A DNA stretch of 64,000 nucleotides, taken from the NCBI RefSeq assembly GCF_009904055.1, contig NZ_WYDP01000014.1, positions 48,025 through 112,024 on the forward strand. Reading direction: 5' to 3'. The notes beneath the pieces were generated by a model, which searched no databases, was not told the origin of the DNA, and saw nothing but the letters and a program-made list of their open reading frames with translations. Shown piece after piece: positions 24,512-34,873 of this stretch. Position numbers and translations under genes: made by a program. The stretch's first letter is position 1; each line of letters begins with the position of its first letter. The stretch is from Rubellimicrobium sp. CFH 75288. Lineage in GTDB: Bacteria > Pseudomonadota > Alphaproteobacteria > Rhodobacterales > Rhodobacteraceae.

Positions 24512-24880
24512 GCGGGCGCGCCAGTCGGCCTTGTCCTGGTCCCATCGCTCCTGTTCGGCCTGGGCGTCCTGAGGGGTCCAGGGGCGGTCGGAGACGTCCC
24601 AGAAGGGGTCTGCGTGGAGGGGGTTGTGGTGGGTCCAGTCGAGCGCGAGCCAGGCCTGGACGAAGCGGCTGAAGGCTCTCTGGCAGGTCAGGGCGAGGGC
24701 TGCGTCGGGGGCGGGGGAGGCGGCGCAGAGGGCGGCCTGCCAGAGGGCGGCGCGGGCGAGGGGTCTGGCGTCGCGGCGGCTGGTGGCGAAGGGGCGCAGG
24801 CCCTCGCGCAGCCGGGCGAGCAGCGCGTGGCGGGCGGGCGCGAGGCGGAAGGGTTCGTGAAAGGCGAGAAGGGGCGGCAT
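24512..24880 (-). CDS. Hypothetical protein, stop codon not found (end uncertain)
   Basis: From ATG 24880 the minus strand reads a protein-like sequence: MPPLLAFHEPFRLAPARHAL, then Ala/Arg-rich helices, then an aromatic stretch DWTHHNPLHADPFWDVSDRP and the acidic AEQERWDQDKADWRARSAAA. Composition and helix pattern look real for about 123 residues up to the point where it meets the end of sqdC at 24511. No stop occurs in frame there, and beyond it the frame is only the antisense of sqdC. The true gene may overlap sqdC, or its stop may have been lost by a frameshift or deletion. The function is unknown. GGAG lies 9 bases upstream of the ATG. Confidence 0.5.
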
Positions 24881-24948
24881 GGGGGCTCCGGGCGCGGGGG
24901 AGGGGCTTGGCGCCGGAGGATGCCGGGGAATGGTTAACGCAAGGTTGG

Positions 24949-24964
24949 ACCACCGCACGGTGGT
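24949..24964. repeat. Imperfect palindrome, copy 2 of an intergenic element
   Basis: ACCACCGCACGGTGGT is self-complementary except for the two central bases. It is framed by GCAA (24939-24942) and TTGC (24966-24969), which can extend the pairing. GTTAACG occurs just before (24933-24939) and again at 25010-25016. The core equals the palindrome at 3126-3145 apart from the centre. It lies between the divergently unrelated genes at 24880 and 25043, about 70 bases before the first of these. Confidence 0.6.
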
Positions 24965-25042
24965 GTTGCGTCCGGCTTCTGCCCGCGGATCAGGGACTTG
25001 GAACGCAGCGGTTAACGGATTCTGAACGCGGGCGGCGCGCGC

Positions 25043-25663
25043 TCAGCCCCCGGCGGCCGGCAGGGGCGTGTAGGAGCGCAGGATCTCGGCCCGGCCGTCG
25101 TCGGGGTCGTCCTCGTGGAGTTCCCGCTCGCGCACGCCGGGCAGGCGCCCGAAGGCATGGGCGAGATGGGCGGGGTGGACGGTGGCGGGCAGTCCCTCGA
25201 ATCCCGGCAGCTCGCGCAGGATGCCGGCCGTGGCGATCGTGCAGCGTGCCATGCCGACGGGGCCCCGCACGCGCGCGAGCGCGAAGGCCTGTTCGGCCAC
25301 CTCTGCGGGCACGTCGATCTCCTGGAGCTGGACGAAGTAGGATTCGCGCGCGTGGTAGGAGAGGTAGAGGTCGAGCGCCTCCGGGCTCATGCCGTAGAGC
25401 AGGTCGTTGCGCTCGGGGATGGAGGGGTGGGTCCAGGTGCCGGCCGGGTCGAAGAGCACCCGTTCGGAGGCGGAGATCAGCAGCGCCGTATGCGCACCCG
25501 AGCGCGTGGCGCTGTTGCGCACGGTGATGAGCGTGAGCGAGGGCGCGCCGGGATGGCGGTAGCGGCGCAGCGCCAGATCCTCGTCCGGGGCCCAGGAGGG
25601 GGTGCCGCAGGCGGGCAGCGCCGCGAGCGCCCCGAACCCGAGGAGGAGCGCGCGCCGCCGCAT
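25043..25663 (-). CDS. Hypothetical lipoprotein
   Basis: The 206-residue protein has a short lipoprotein signal (RRRALLLGFGALAALPACG, Cys19). The mature part contains ITVRNSATRSGAHTALLISA, RVLFDPAGTWTHPSIPERNDLLYGMS (both in part) and a downstream pair of Cys and His residues (ARCTIATAGILREL, HPAHLAHAF). The order RSGAHTALLI...HP...C...AG recalls NlpC/P60-like or DUF4105-type papain folds, but I cannot assign it. It is coupled to the cytochrome oxidase subunit IV gene by TGATG and may be co-transcribed with it. Confidence 0.75.
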   Translation of the reverse strand: MRRRALLLGFGALAALPACGTPSWAPDEDLALRRYRHPGAPSLTLITVRNSATRSGAHTALLISASERVLFDPAGTWTHPSIPERNDLLYGMSPEALDLYLSYHARESYFVQLQEIDVPAEVAEQAFALARVRGPVGMARCTIATAGILRELPGFEGLPATVHPAHLAHAFGRLPGVRERELHEDDPDDGRAEILRSYTPLPAAGG

Positions 25664-25881
25664 CAGGCGTTGATCAGCGCAAGAAGGATCAGGATGACGA
25701 TGATGGTGATGGTGACGCGGATCGTCAGCCGCATGAAGCCCGCGAAGGTGCGTTCCTGTTCGGTGATGTCCATGGTGCCGGCCTCGCGCGGGTGGTGGTC
25801 CTGGATCTGGGTGCCGTGGGCCAGCGCCTCGGTCGCATGCGCGCCCCGGTTGTCCTGGGGCGCGGGGTGGTGGGTGGCCAT
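25663..25881 (-). CDS. aa3-type cytochrome c oxidase subunit IV
   Basis: The 72-residue protein has a His-rich N-terminus, the motif MDITEQERTFAGFMRL (about residues 37-52) and a single C-terminal membrane helix (TIRVTITIIVILILLALINA). This is the pattern of the small bacterial subunit IV of aa3-type oxidase, whose role is structural. The N-terminal extension before MDIT is longer than in the shortest relatives. ATG 25881 has only a modest RBS, and an internal start at MDIT would give 36 residues. No other oxidase genes are adjacent. Confidence 0.85.
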   Translation of the reverse strand: MATHHPAPQDNRGAHATEALAHGTQIQDHHPREAGTMDITEQERTFAGFMRLTIRVTITIIVILILLALINA

Positions 25882-25953
25882 GCGGGTCTCCTGATGCGTC
25901 TCGGGCGGGGGATAGCCCATCGCCCTGGCCCTGTCACCCCGGGGGAGCATGTC

Positions 25954-27645
<1,692 letters not shown>

Positions 27646-27734
27646 GGGGCCTCCGGGGGTCGGGGGGCGGCTTGGCAGGGCTCGGGGATGAGGCTACAGG
27701 GCCGCGCCGTCCTGCCCAACCGGAACGCCGCGTC

Positions 27735-28736
27735 ATGGTCCCCGCCGATCCGCCCCGCCCCCCCGGCTCCGGCCGCTCCTCCCCGGAGGCGGCCGGGACG
27801 CGGCGGCTCGCGGGGGATGCGGCGGGCGTGGCCGAGGCGGCGCGGCTGCTCTGCGCGGGGGGGATCGTCGCCTTTCCCACGGAGACGGTCTATGGCCTGG
27901 GCGCGCGGGCTGCGGACGGGCGGGCGGTGGCGCGCGTCTTCGAGGCCAAGGGGCGGCCGGCCTTCAACCCGCTCATCGTCCATGTCGCCTCCGCGGCCGA
28001 GGCGGAGGCGCTGGCCGAGGCGGGCCCCGAGGCGCGGGCGCTGATGGCGGCGTTCTGGCCGGGGCCGCTCGCGCTCGTGCTGCCGGTCCGGCCGGGCGCG
28101 GCGGTGGCGCCGCTGGTGCTCGCCGGGCTGCCGACCGTGGCGCTGCGGATGCCGGACCATCCGCTGGCGCGGGCGCTGCTGGAGGCCGCGGGGCCGCTCG
28201 CCGCGCCTTCGGCCAACCCGTCGGGGCGGGTGTCGCCCACGGAGGCCGGGCACGTGCTGGCGGGGCTGGGGGGACGGATCGACGCGGTGCTGGACGGGGG
28301 GCCCTGCCCGGTGGGGGTGGAGAGCACGATCGTCATGCCCGACGCGGAGGGGGGCGCGCGGCTGTTGCGGGCGGGGGGACTGCCCGCCGAGGCGATCGAG
28401 GCAGCGCTCGGGGCGGCGCTGCGGGTGGAGACGGACCCCGCCCGCGTCGTGGCGCCCGGCCAGACGGCCTCGCACTACGCGCCGCGGGGGCGGCTGCGGC
28501 TGGAGGCCATGGAGGCCGGGCCGGGCGAGGTGCTGGTGGGGTTCGGGCCCGTGCGGGGGGAGATGTCCCTGTCGCCCTCGGGCGACCTGCGGGAGGCGGC
28601 GGCCAACCTGTTCGCGGTGCTGCACCGGCTGGACGCGGCAGGCGTCGAGCGGATCGCGGTGGCGCCCGTGCCCGAGACGGGGCTGGGCCGGGCGATCAAC
28701 GACCGGCTGCGCCGGGCGGCGGCGCCGCGCGGCTAG
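27735..28736 (+). CDS. tsaC: Threonylcarbamoyl-AMP synthase, Sua5 type
   Basis: The 333-residue enzyme makes threonylcarbamoyl-AMP from threonine, bicarbonate and ATP, the first step of the tRNA t6A37 modification. The YrdC domain (about 26-215) contains VAFPTETVYGLGARA, KGRPAFNPLIVHV and APSANPSGRVSPT. A linker (SHYAPRGRLRLEA) leads to the C-terminal Sua5 domain (about 240-333). The two-domain length matches Sua5 rather than short TsaC. ATG 27735 gives the conserved start; upstream residues look non-coding. Confidence 0.94.
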   Translation: MVPADPPRPPGSGRSSPEAAGTRRLAGDAAGVAEAARLLCAGGIVAFPTETVYGLGARAADGRAVARVFEAKGRPAFNPLIVHVASAAEAEALAEAGPEARALMAAFWPGPLALVLPVRPGAAVAPLVLAGLPTVALRMPDHPLARALLEAAGPLAAPSANPSGRVSPTEAGHVLAGLGGRIDAVLDGGPCPVGVESTIVMPDAEGGARLLRAGGLPAEAIEAALGAALRVETDPARVVAPGQTASHYAPRGRLRLEAMEAGPGEVLVGFGPVRGEMSLSPSGDLREAAANLFAVLHRLDAAGVERIAVAPVPETGLGRAINDRLRRAAAPRG

Positions 28737-28850
28737 GGCGCGGCCGGGGCCGGGCGGGCGGCGCGAGGCGGCGGGGGGCACCGGGCACGGGCCGGGCTGG
28801 CGGGGGCCAGCGGGTCGGTGGCCGGAGCGGGAGGGCGGAGCGGGGGGCGG

Positions 28851-29159
28851 TCAGGCGCGGTCGCGGGCGGCTTCGGCCTGACGGCGCGCCTCGCGCAGGC
28901 CCTCCATGGCGGCGCGCAGCTCGGCCTCGGTCTGGGCGATCTGGTTCTGGAGCTCGGCCTCGCGGTGGGCGAGGTATTCGAGCGCCTGGTCGCGCGTCTC
29001 CTCGGCCTCGTGCAGGGCCTGGGCCATGCGGTCGAGCTCGCCGACCTCGGCCTGGGTGACGCGGGTGAAGCGGTTGACGAGCCAGCCCGCGAACCAGCCC
29101 AGCGCAAAGGCCGCAAACAGGATCACGGCGGTGGCGAGGATGAGTTCGGTGCGGTTCAC
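28851..29159 (-). CDS. Small membrane-anchored coiled-coil protein
   Basis: The 102-residue protein has an N-terminal membrane helix (about 4-28: ELILATAVILFAAFALGWFAG in part) followed by a long Glu/Ala/Arg coiled coil to the C-terminus (ELDRMAQALHEAEETRDQAL, then heptads). This layout resembles YhcB/ZapG-like envelope proteins. It lies 28 bases after the large OmpA protein and in the same operon, so the two may act together at the cell envelope. The start is GTG 29159: the upstream reading is Pro/Arg-rich and overlaps the OmpA gene. Confidence 0.7.
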   Translation of the reverse strand: MNRTELILATAVILFAAFALGWFAGWLVNRFTRVTQAEVGELDRMAQALHEAEETRDQALEYLAHREAELQNQIAQTEAELRAAMEGLREARRQAEAARDRA

Positions 29160-29187
29160 GGGGGCAATCCTGGGGCTGGGGCCGGTC

Positions 29188-31110
29188 TCAGCCGGCGTCG
29201 TCCTCGGGCGGGCGCGTGGGCGGGATGACGGGCGGAGCGCCCTCGACGATCTCCGGCGGGCCTTCCTCCACGGGGGCGGGCGGACCCTGGACGGCCTCGG
29301 GCGGGGGCGCATCGAGAGCGAACTCGATCCGGCGGTTGGCTTCGCGACCCTCCTCCGTGCGGTTGTCGGCGATGGGCTCGGCCGCGCCGCGCCCCTCGGC
29401 GGCAAAGCCCGCCACGGGGACGCGCTCGGCGCGCAGCGCGGCGAGGACCGCTTCGGCCCGGGCCTGGGACAGCGCGAGGTTGGTCGATTCGCGGCCCTGG
29501 CTGTCGGTATGGCCGATGATGCGCAGCGGCAGGTCGCCGCATTCGCGCAGGATGCCCGCGATCTCGCGCAGGACGGGGCGGGCGGCGGCCGACAGCGTGG
29601 CCGAGCCGGGATCGAAGGTGATCTTCTGCCGCGAGGCGGCGGCCTGGACGGCGCTCAGGCATTCCTCGGCCGAGGGCCGGCCGGCCGCCGGGTCGAGCGC
29701 CTCGTCATAGGTCACGGCGATGTCCATGCGCGCGCGCGGCCCCACGGCGGCGATGATTGCGGCGGCGATCTCGTCGCGGGCGGCCGGGTTGCCCGTGCGG
29801 CCCGAGACCGCAAGCGTCTCGGGCGTCACGGCCACCGAACCCTCGGCCAGATGGGCGAGCGCCTCGATCCCGGCGAGGACGCGCACGCCCCAGCCCTCGG
29901 GCAGGGCGGCCGGGTCCGTCCGGGTGGCGAGGGTGACGGCTCCGGCGCCGAACCGGGCCTGGGCGAGCGAGCGCGCCAGCTCGGCCATGCGGGCATCGGC
30001 CACGCGGCCCGTCAGGCGCACGCTGCCGTCCGCGCCGCGCGCCGCGCGGAACTCGGCCGGGGGGGGCGGGGTGGCGGATTCGTCCGGGCGCTCGGCCCGG
30101 AGCGCGAAGCCCGGAGGCAGGCGGCCGCCCAGAGCGCCGGTCTCCTGCTCGAAGAGGTCGCGGTCGATGCCGGCGGGAGCGACCACCAGCATGTCGGCAT
30201 CCGTGAGCGTGAGCGTGCCCCCGCCCAGCGCGGCCAGGGCGGCGATCCCCTCGGCCGCCGCGAGGCCCCAGTCGGGCGAGGGCGCCCCGAGACCCGTGCG
30301 GCAGTCGAGCGGTCCCTCGGCCCCGGCGGCCCGCGCGGCGGCGAGGATGGAGGCGCGCTCCTCCTCGCTGCCGGCGGAGCAGGCGTCGAAGCGGAAGGTG
30401 CCGTCCTCGAGCCGGGCGCGCAGGACAAAGGGCGCGATGACGGGGCGCGGCGCGGACAGGCTCAGCGCCAGCGCCACGCCGTCGGGCTTGAGGCGCGTGA
30501 TGGCGCCCTCGAGCCGGCGCCGGTCGGCGGGAGAATCGGCCACGGCCTCCACGGCGATGCGCGAGTCCTCCACGGAGATCTTGGCGCGGTCGAGCAGACC
30601 GATGACGTCGATCGCATAGGAGAGGGCGGGGCCCCAGCCGGCGGGGACGGGATGCTCGGCCGTCTGGAGCAGGTCCGAGACGGGGCTTCCGTCGGCGGCG
30701 CGCGCGATCTCGCGCGCCAGCCGGGCGCGGTCGGTGGCGGCGGGGACGAGGCCGATCACGGAGACGCCCGAATCGTTGCGCAGGATTTCCATGGCAAAGG
30801 CGGGCGGGGCGAGCTGCTCGGAGGGGGTGACGCGCATGTTGTCGATCACGCGCGCGCCGTCCACGACCCGGCCGGCGACCGACATGGCCCCGAAGCGCGC
30901 CGCCTCGGTCGGCGCCTCGCCCTCGAGGACGACCTGGAGCCCGTCGGCGATGACCCGGAGCCAGCCGAAGCCTTCGGAGGCCAGTTCCTCTGCCACCGCC
31001 TCGGCCGAGCGCTCCTCGAGGGCGAGGACGAGCGACTGGGCGGCGACGGCCGAGACGCTGGCGGCGAGCGCGAAGGCGGCAAGGGCAGGCAGGGAAGGAG
31101 GCGTCGGCAC
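29188..31110 (-). CDS. Large OmpA-family protein with repeated BON-like domains
   Basis: The 640-residue exported protein has a signal peptide (about 1-24, ending AVAAQ), several repeats of BON-like alpha/beta modules (near 25-100, 105-180, 330-400 and 395-460; e.g. VVLEGEAPTEAARF, GSVRLTGRVADARM and TLAVSGRTGNPAARD), and a C-terminal OmpA peptidoglycan-binding domain (about 500-610) with ITFDPGSATLS and IIGHTDSQGRESTNLALSQAR (in part). It ends in a Pro/Glu-rich tail. The architecture suggests a periplasmic scaffold linking the outer layer to peptidoglycan. It pairs with the coiled-coil gene downstream. Confidence 0.85.
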   Translation of the reverse strand: MPTPPSLPALAAFALAASVSAVAAQSLVLALEERSAEAVAEELASEGFGWLRVIADGLQVVLEGEAPTEAARFGAMSVAGRVVDGARVIDNMRVTPSEQLAPPAFAMEILRNDSGVSVIGLVPAATDRARLAREIARAADGSPVSDLLQTAEHPVPAGWGPALSYAIDVIGLLDRAKISVEDSRIAVEAVADSPADRRRLEGAITRLKPDGVALALSLSAPRPVIAPFVLRARLEDGTFRFDACSAGSEEERASILAAARAAGAEGPLDCRTGLGAPSPDWGLAAAEGIAALAALGGGTLTLTDADMLVVAPAGIDRDLFEQETGALGGRLPPGFALRAERPDESATPPPPAEFRAARGADGSVRLTGRVADARMAELARSLAQARFGAGAVTLATRTDPAALPEGWGVRVLAGIEALAHLAEGSVAVTPETLAVSGRTGNPAARDEIAAAIIAAVGPRARMDIAVTYDEALDPAAGRPSAEECLSAVQAAASRQKITFDPGSATLSAAARPVLREIAGILRECGDLPLRIIGHTDSQGRESTNLALSQARAEAVLAALRAERVPVAGFAAEGRGAAEPIADNRTEEGREANRRIEFALDAPPPEAVQGPPAPVEEGPPEIVEGAPPVIPPTRPPEDDAG

Positions 31111-31229
31111 GGGGTCTGGGGCCTTGGGCCGCTGGGTGATGTCGGAGGCCGATCCTTACGGGCAGGGCCGGGCGGGAGCAACCGGGGCGGCAGCGGGAGG
31201 GGGGGGAGGGGCGGCGGAAAGCCGCGCCT

Positions 31230-32198
31230 TCAGGCGGCCAGCGCGCCGAGACCGAGAAACAGGAGCGCCAGCAGGCCCGCGTCGCGGTTGGAGCGGAAGA
31301 GCCGCAGGAGGAGCGGGCCGTCCTCGGGGCGGAAGCGGGCGAGCTGGCCCGCGAGGTGCCAGCCCAGCGCCCAGGGCGCGCCGAGCGCGAGCGCGAGCGC
31401 GAGGGGCGAGCCCCCCGTGCCGGCCGCGAGCACGGCCGCCCCCATCAGCGCCACGGCGGCCAGGAGGAAGCGGCGCAGCCAGCGGGGCGTCGTGTCGCCG
31501 AAGAGCCGCGCGGTGGAGCGCACGCCGACAAGGGCGTCGTCCTCGCGGTCCTGGTGGGCATAGATCGTGTCGTAGAAGAGCGTCCAGGCGAGCCCCGCCC
31601 CCCAGAGAAGCCAGGCCGGGGCGTCGAGCCGTCCGGCGGCGGCGGCATAGCCCACGAGCGCGCCCCAGTTGAAGGCCACCCCCAGCACGGCCTGGGGCCA
31701 CCAGGTGACGCGCTTGGCGAAGGGGTAGAGCGCGGCCGGCGCGAGCCCCGCGAGCGCCACGGCGATGGCGAGGGGCGGCAGGGTCAGGAGCACGAGGCCG
31801 GCAGCCGCGGCCTGGGCCGCCATCCACAGCAGCGCGGCGCGCGGCGTCACCTGCCCCGAGGGGAGCGGGCGGTCGCGCGTGCGCGCCACGGCGGCGTCGA
31901 TGTCGCGGTCGGCGAGGTCGTTCCAGGTGCATCCCGCCCCCCGCATCAGCGCCGCCCCGAGCGCGAAGGCCGTCGCGAACCAGAGATCCGCGAGGCTGGG
32001 GCCGCGGCCCTCGGCGAGGAGCCCCAGCGCCAGGCCCCACCAGCAGGGGATCAGCAAGAGCCAGGTGCCGATGGGCCGGTCGAGGCGCGACAGGCGCAGA
32101 AAGGGCCGCCAGCGCGGGGGGGCGCGGCGGTCCACCCAGTTGAGGGGGGCGGCGTCGGGCACCGCGCGGTCGGGTGCGCGGGGGGTGGGGTCTGGCAT
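31230..32198 (-). CDS. ubiA: 4-hydroxybenzoate polyprenyltransferase
   Basis: The 322-residue integral membrane enzyme joins a polyprenyl chain to 4-hydroxybenzoate in ubiquinone synthesis. The first Asp motif, NDLADRDIDAAVARTRDRPL (about 94-113), and the second, YDTIYAHQDREDD (about 210-222), bind Mg-diphosphate. About eight to nine membrane helices are visible. It starts at ATG 32198 and is divergent from rsmE, 32 bases away, a common arrangement in this order. Confidence 0.95.
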   Translation of the reverse strand: MPDPTPRAPDRAVPDAAPLNWVDRRAPPRWRPFLRLSRLDRPIGTWLLLIPCWWGLALGLLAEGRGPSLADLWFATAFALGAALMRGAGCTWNDLADRDIDAAVARTRDRPLPSGQVTPRAALLWMAAQAAAAGLVLLTLPPLAIAVALAGLAPAALYPFAKRVTWWPQAVLGVAFNWGALVGYAAAAGRLDAPAWLLWGAGLAWTLFYDTIYAHQDREDDALVGVRSTARLFGDTTPRWLRRFLLAAVALMGAAVLAAGTGGSPLALALALGAPWALGWHLAGQLARFRPEDGPLLLRLFRSNRDAGLLALLFLGLGALAA

Positions 32199-32230
32199 CG
32201 GTCGGGTCCTCGCCCTAGGCTGGGGCTCTC

Positions 32231-32953
32231 ATGCCGCGGGTGCGCCTGCACATCAACCAGACGCTGGAAGCGGGGGCGGCGGTGGCGCTGTCGCCCGAGC
32301 AGGCGCATTACCTGTTCGGGGTGATGCGGCTGGGGCCGGGGGCGCGGGTCCTGCTGTTCGACGGGCGGACGGGGGAGTGGGAGGCGGAGGTCGCCGAGGC
32401 CGGACGGCGGGGGCGGCTGCGCGTGGGCGAGCGGGTGCGCCCCCTCCTTCTGCCGCCCGACCTGTGGCTGCTGTTCGCGCCGCTGAAGGCCGCGCGCACG
32501 GACCTGGTGGTGGAAAAGGCGGCCGAGCTGGGCTGCCGCCGCATCCGGCCCGTGCGCACGGAGCGCACCAACAGCGAGCGGCTGCGCGCCGACCGGCTGC
32601 GCCGCATCGCCGCGGAGGCGGCCGAGCAGTGCGGGGGCACCTTCGTGCCCGAGGTGGACGAGCTGGCCCCCCTGGGCCGCGTGCTGGAGGGCTGGGAGCC
32701 GGGGCGGGCGCTGTGGGTCTGCGACGAGGCGCTGGCAGGCGAGGAGGGGGCGGTCCCGGAGGGAGGCGCGCGGGGCGCGCCGGGGGCGGTGCTGGTGGGG
32801 CCGGAGGGGGGTTTCACGGAAGGCGAGCGGGCGTGGCTCTCTGGGCTGCCCTTTGCGCGGCGGGTGGGGCTGGGGCCGCGGGTGCTGCGCGCCGAGACGG
32901 CGGCGCTGGCGGCCCTGGCGCTGTGGCAGCGGGCCTGCGGGGACTGGCGGTGA
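32231..32953 (+). CDS. rsmE: 16S rRNA (uracil1498-N3)-methyltransferase
   Basis: The 240-residue SPOUT enzyme methylates U1498 of 16S rRNA. The N-terminal PUA-like part (HYLFGVMRLGPGARVLLFDG) leads to the SPOUT domain with KAARTDLVVEKAAELG, RTERTNSERL, the SAM-knot LVGPEGGFTEGE (near 185) and RVLRAETAALAAL. It is divergent from ubiA. It has no clear RBS and probably a short leader. Confidence 0.95.
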   Translation: MPRVRLHINQTLEAGAAVALSPEQAHYLFGVMRLGPGARVLLFDGRTGEWEAEVAEAGRRGRLRVGERVRPLLLPPDLWLLFAPLKAARTDLVVEKAAELGCRRIRPVRTERTNSERLRADRLRRIAAEAAEQCGGTFVPEVDELAPLGRVLEGWEPGRALWVCDEALAGEEGAVPEGGARGAPGAVLVGPEGGFTEGERAWLSGLPFARRVGLGPRVLRAETAALAALALWQRACGDWR

Positions 32954-33022
32954 GGGGGGCGGCAGGGCGCGAGGGCGTCGGGCGGGCGCCGGGGCTGCGG
33001 GCCCGGCCGGTGGAGGGGCAGG

Positions 33023-33595
33023 GTGGCTGAGGAGCGCGCACCGGGGCGGGAGGAGGTGCTGCGGGCGCTGCGGCGCGGCCGCGAGGCGCTGGCGGGGCTG
33101 GTGCTGGCGGGGCTGGGGCTGTGGGGGGCCACGGCCACGTGGGGGGTCACGCGCTGGCTGATGGGGGCGGTGGCGGCGGTGGGACTCGGGCTCGTGTGGA
33201 CGGGGGTGCAGCGCTGGCGGTTCGCCGCCGCGCGCGAGGCGGCGGGGGCGGGCCTCGTGCGGGTGGACGAGCGGCGGGTGGAATACTGGGGTCCCGAGGC
33301 GGGGGGGTTTCTGGACCTGGACGAGCTGGAGGCGCTGGAGATCGACCGCGACGCGCGGGCCTGGCGGCTGTGGCGGGCCGACGGCACGGTGCTGACGGTG
33401 CCGCTGGGGGCGCGAGGGGCGGGGGCGCTGTTCGACCTGTTCGCCGCCCTGCCGGGGATGCGGATGGAGGCGCTGCTGGCGGCGCTGGGGCGCGAGGGCG
33501 GCGGCACCGAGACGCTGTGGCGCGCGGTGCCGCCGGAGGTGCGGCGTCTGGGCCGGGCGCCCGTCAGCCGCCGAGGCGGGGGGAGCGGGCCCTGA
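33023..33595 (+). CDS. Hypothetical protein with two membrane helices
   Basis: The 190-residue protein has two close membrane helices (about 24-40 and 44-62) and a cytoplasmic C-terminal domain rich in beta-strands (AGLVRVDERRVEYWGP, LDLDELEALEIDRDARAWRL, DGTVLTVPLGARGAGALFD). The layout resembles Rhodobacterales membrane proteins annotated only as hypothetical. The start is GTG 33023, with GGAGGGGCAGG upstream. It lies 69 bases after rsmE and is possibly co-transcribed. I do not recognise a function. Confidence 0.7.
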   Translation: MAEERAPGREEVLRALRRGREALAGLVLAGLGLWGATATWGVTRWLMGAVAAVGLGLVWTGVQRWRFAAAREAAGAGLVRVDERRVEYWGPEAGGFLDLDELEALEIDRDARAWRLWRADGTVLTVPLGARGAGALFDLFAALPGMRMEALLAALGREGGGTETLWRAVPPEVRRLGRAPVSRRGGGSGP

Positions 33596-33829
33596 GGCGG
33601 TCGATCGCCTCGGAGGCGGCGGCCCTGGTCGGCATGTCGTCGAAGGGCTCTCCGCTCTCCTCGCACGGGGTTGGGGACAGGAAGCCCGGGCGCCGGTCAG
33701 GGGCTCGTCGCCCGCGACCCCCTGGCCGGCGGGCTTTCCCGCGCTGGAGTCGGGGTGCTGCCCGGAGCCGGACAGGGGGTCCGGCTGTGCCGTGTTCGCG
33801 GGACGGTCCGGCCCCGGGGGCGGTTCCGG

Positions 33830-34807
33830 TCAGCCGAACAGGTCGGGGATGTCGCCAAGCGCGGCGCGGCCGCGCGCGGCGCGCAGGTTGCGCGCGAGCA
33901 GGTCCATGGCGGCCATGCGCACGGCCACGCCCATCTCGACCTGGGTCTGGATCACCGAGCGGGTGAGGTCGTCGGCGATGGCGCCGTCGATCTCGACCCC
34001 GCGGTTCATGGGGCCGGGATGCATCACGATCGCGTCGGGGGCGGCATGGGCGAGCTTGGCCGCGTCGAGGCCGTAGCGGTGGAAGTACTCGCGCTCGGAG
34101 GGGACAAAGGCGCCCTCCATGCGCTCGCGCTGGAGGCGGAGCATCATGACGACGTCGGCGCCCCGGAGCCCCTCGGCCATGTCGTGGAACACCTCGCAGC
34201 CGAGATCGGCGATGCCGGGGGGCAGGAGGGTGGGGGGGGCGACGAGGCGGATGCGGCTTTCCATCCGGTTCAGCAGCAGGATGTTGGAGCGCGCGACGCG
34301 GCTGTGGGCGATGTCGCCGCAGATGGCGACCGAGAGGCGGTGGAGGCGGCCCTTGGCGCGGCGGATGGTGAGCGCGTCGAGCAGCGCCTGGGTCGGGTGC
34401 TCGTGGCGGCCGTCGCCGGCGTTGAGGACGGCGCAGTTGGCGACCTTTTCGGCCAGAAGCGCGACCGCGCCGGACATCGGGTGGCGGACCACGAGAAGGT
34501 CGGGGCGCATGGCGTTGAGCGTGAGCGCGGTGTCGATCAGCGTCTCGCCCTTGCGCAGCGAGGTCGACTCGGCGCTCATGCTGGTGACGGCGGCGCCGAG
34601 GCGGCGGCCGGCCAGTTCGAAGCTGGCCTGGGTGCGGGTGGAGGGCTCGAAGAAGAGGTTGATCTGGGTGAGCCCCTCGAGCGCGTCGCCCGCGGGCAGG
34701 CCGCGGCGCGCGCGCTCGGCATAGGTCTCGGCGAGGTCGAGAAGCGTCGTGATCTCGGCCGGCTGGAGGTCCGCGATGCCGAGAAGATGGGTCTGGCGGA
34801 AGGGCAT
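33830..34807 (-). CDS. pyrB: Aspartate carbamoyltransferase catalytic chain
   Basis: The 325-residue enzyme joins carbamoyl phosphate and aspartate in pyrimidine synthesis. The carbamoyl-phosphate loop is [15 protein letters not shown] (about 51-65), with [10 protein letters not shown], the [11 protein letters not shown] motif (near 133) and [14 protein letters not shown] 34807 is chosen for GGAG upstream and the family start. pyrC is not in the window. The TauE-type gene follows on the same strand upstream, 66 bases away. Confidence 0.96.
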   Translation of the reverse strand: MPFRQTHLLGIADLQPAEITTLLDLAETYAERARRGLPAGDALEGLTQINLFFEPSTRTQASFELAGRRLGAAVTSMSAESTSLRKGETLIDTALTLNAMRPDLLVVRHPMSGAVALLAEKVANCAVLNAGDGRHEHPTQALLDALTIRRAKGRLHRLSVAICGDIAHSRVARSNILLLNRMESRIRLVAPPTLLPPGIADLGCEVFHDMAEGLRGADVVMMLRLQRERMEGAFVPSEREYFHRYGLDAAKLAHAAPDAIVMHPGPMNRGVEIDGAIADDLTRSVIQTQVEMGVAVRMAAMDLLARNLRAARGRAALGDIPDLFG

Positions 34808-34873
34808 GGGCGGGCTCCGCTGCGCGCTGGGCGCCTGTCTAGGGGGCAGGGGGCGGGGGGGCAAGCGGGGCGG

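Noticed and set aside
16325..24958. A minus-strand frame open for more than 8.6 kb across nagA, sqdB, the nuclease and sqdD/sqdC.
   Set aside because: By chance eight plus-strand genes here share one frame, and their antisense stays open because TTA, CTA and TCA codons are almost unused. Composition is that of antisense GC-rich coding DNA. Only the first part before 24511 looks like protein.
33571..33700. A short minus-strand reading ending ...FDDMPTRAAASEAIDRL...LGG* between the membrane protein gene and pyrB.
   Set aside because: It overlaps the end of the plus-strand gene, has no RBS before its only Met, and the upstream part is Arg/Pro-rich noise. It could be the tail of something lost, but I cannot support it.
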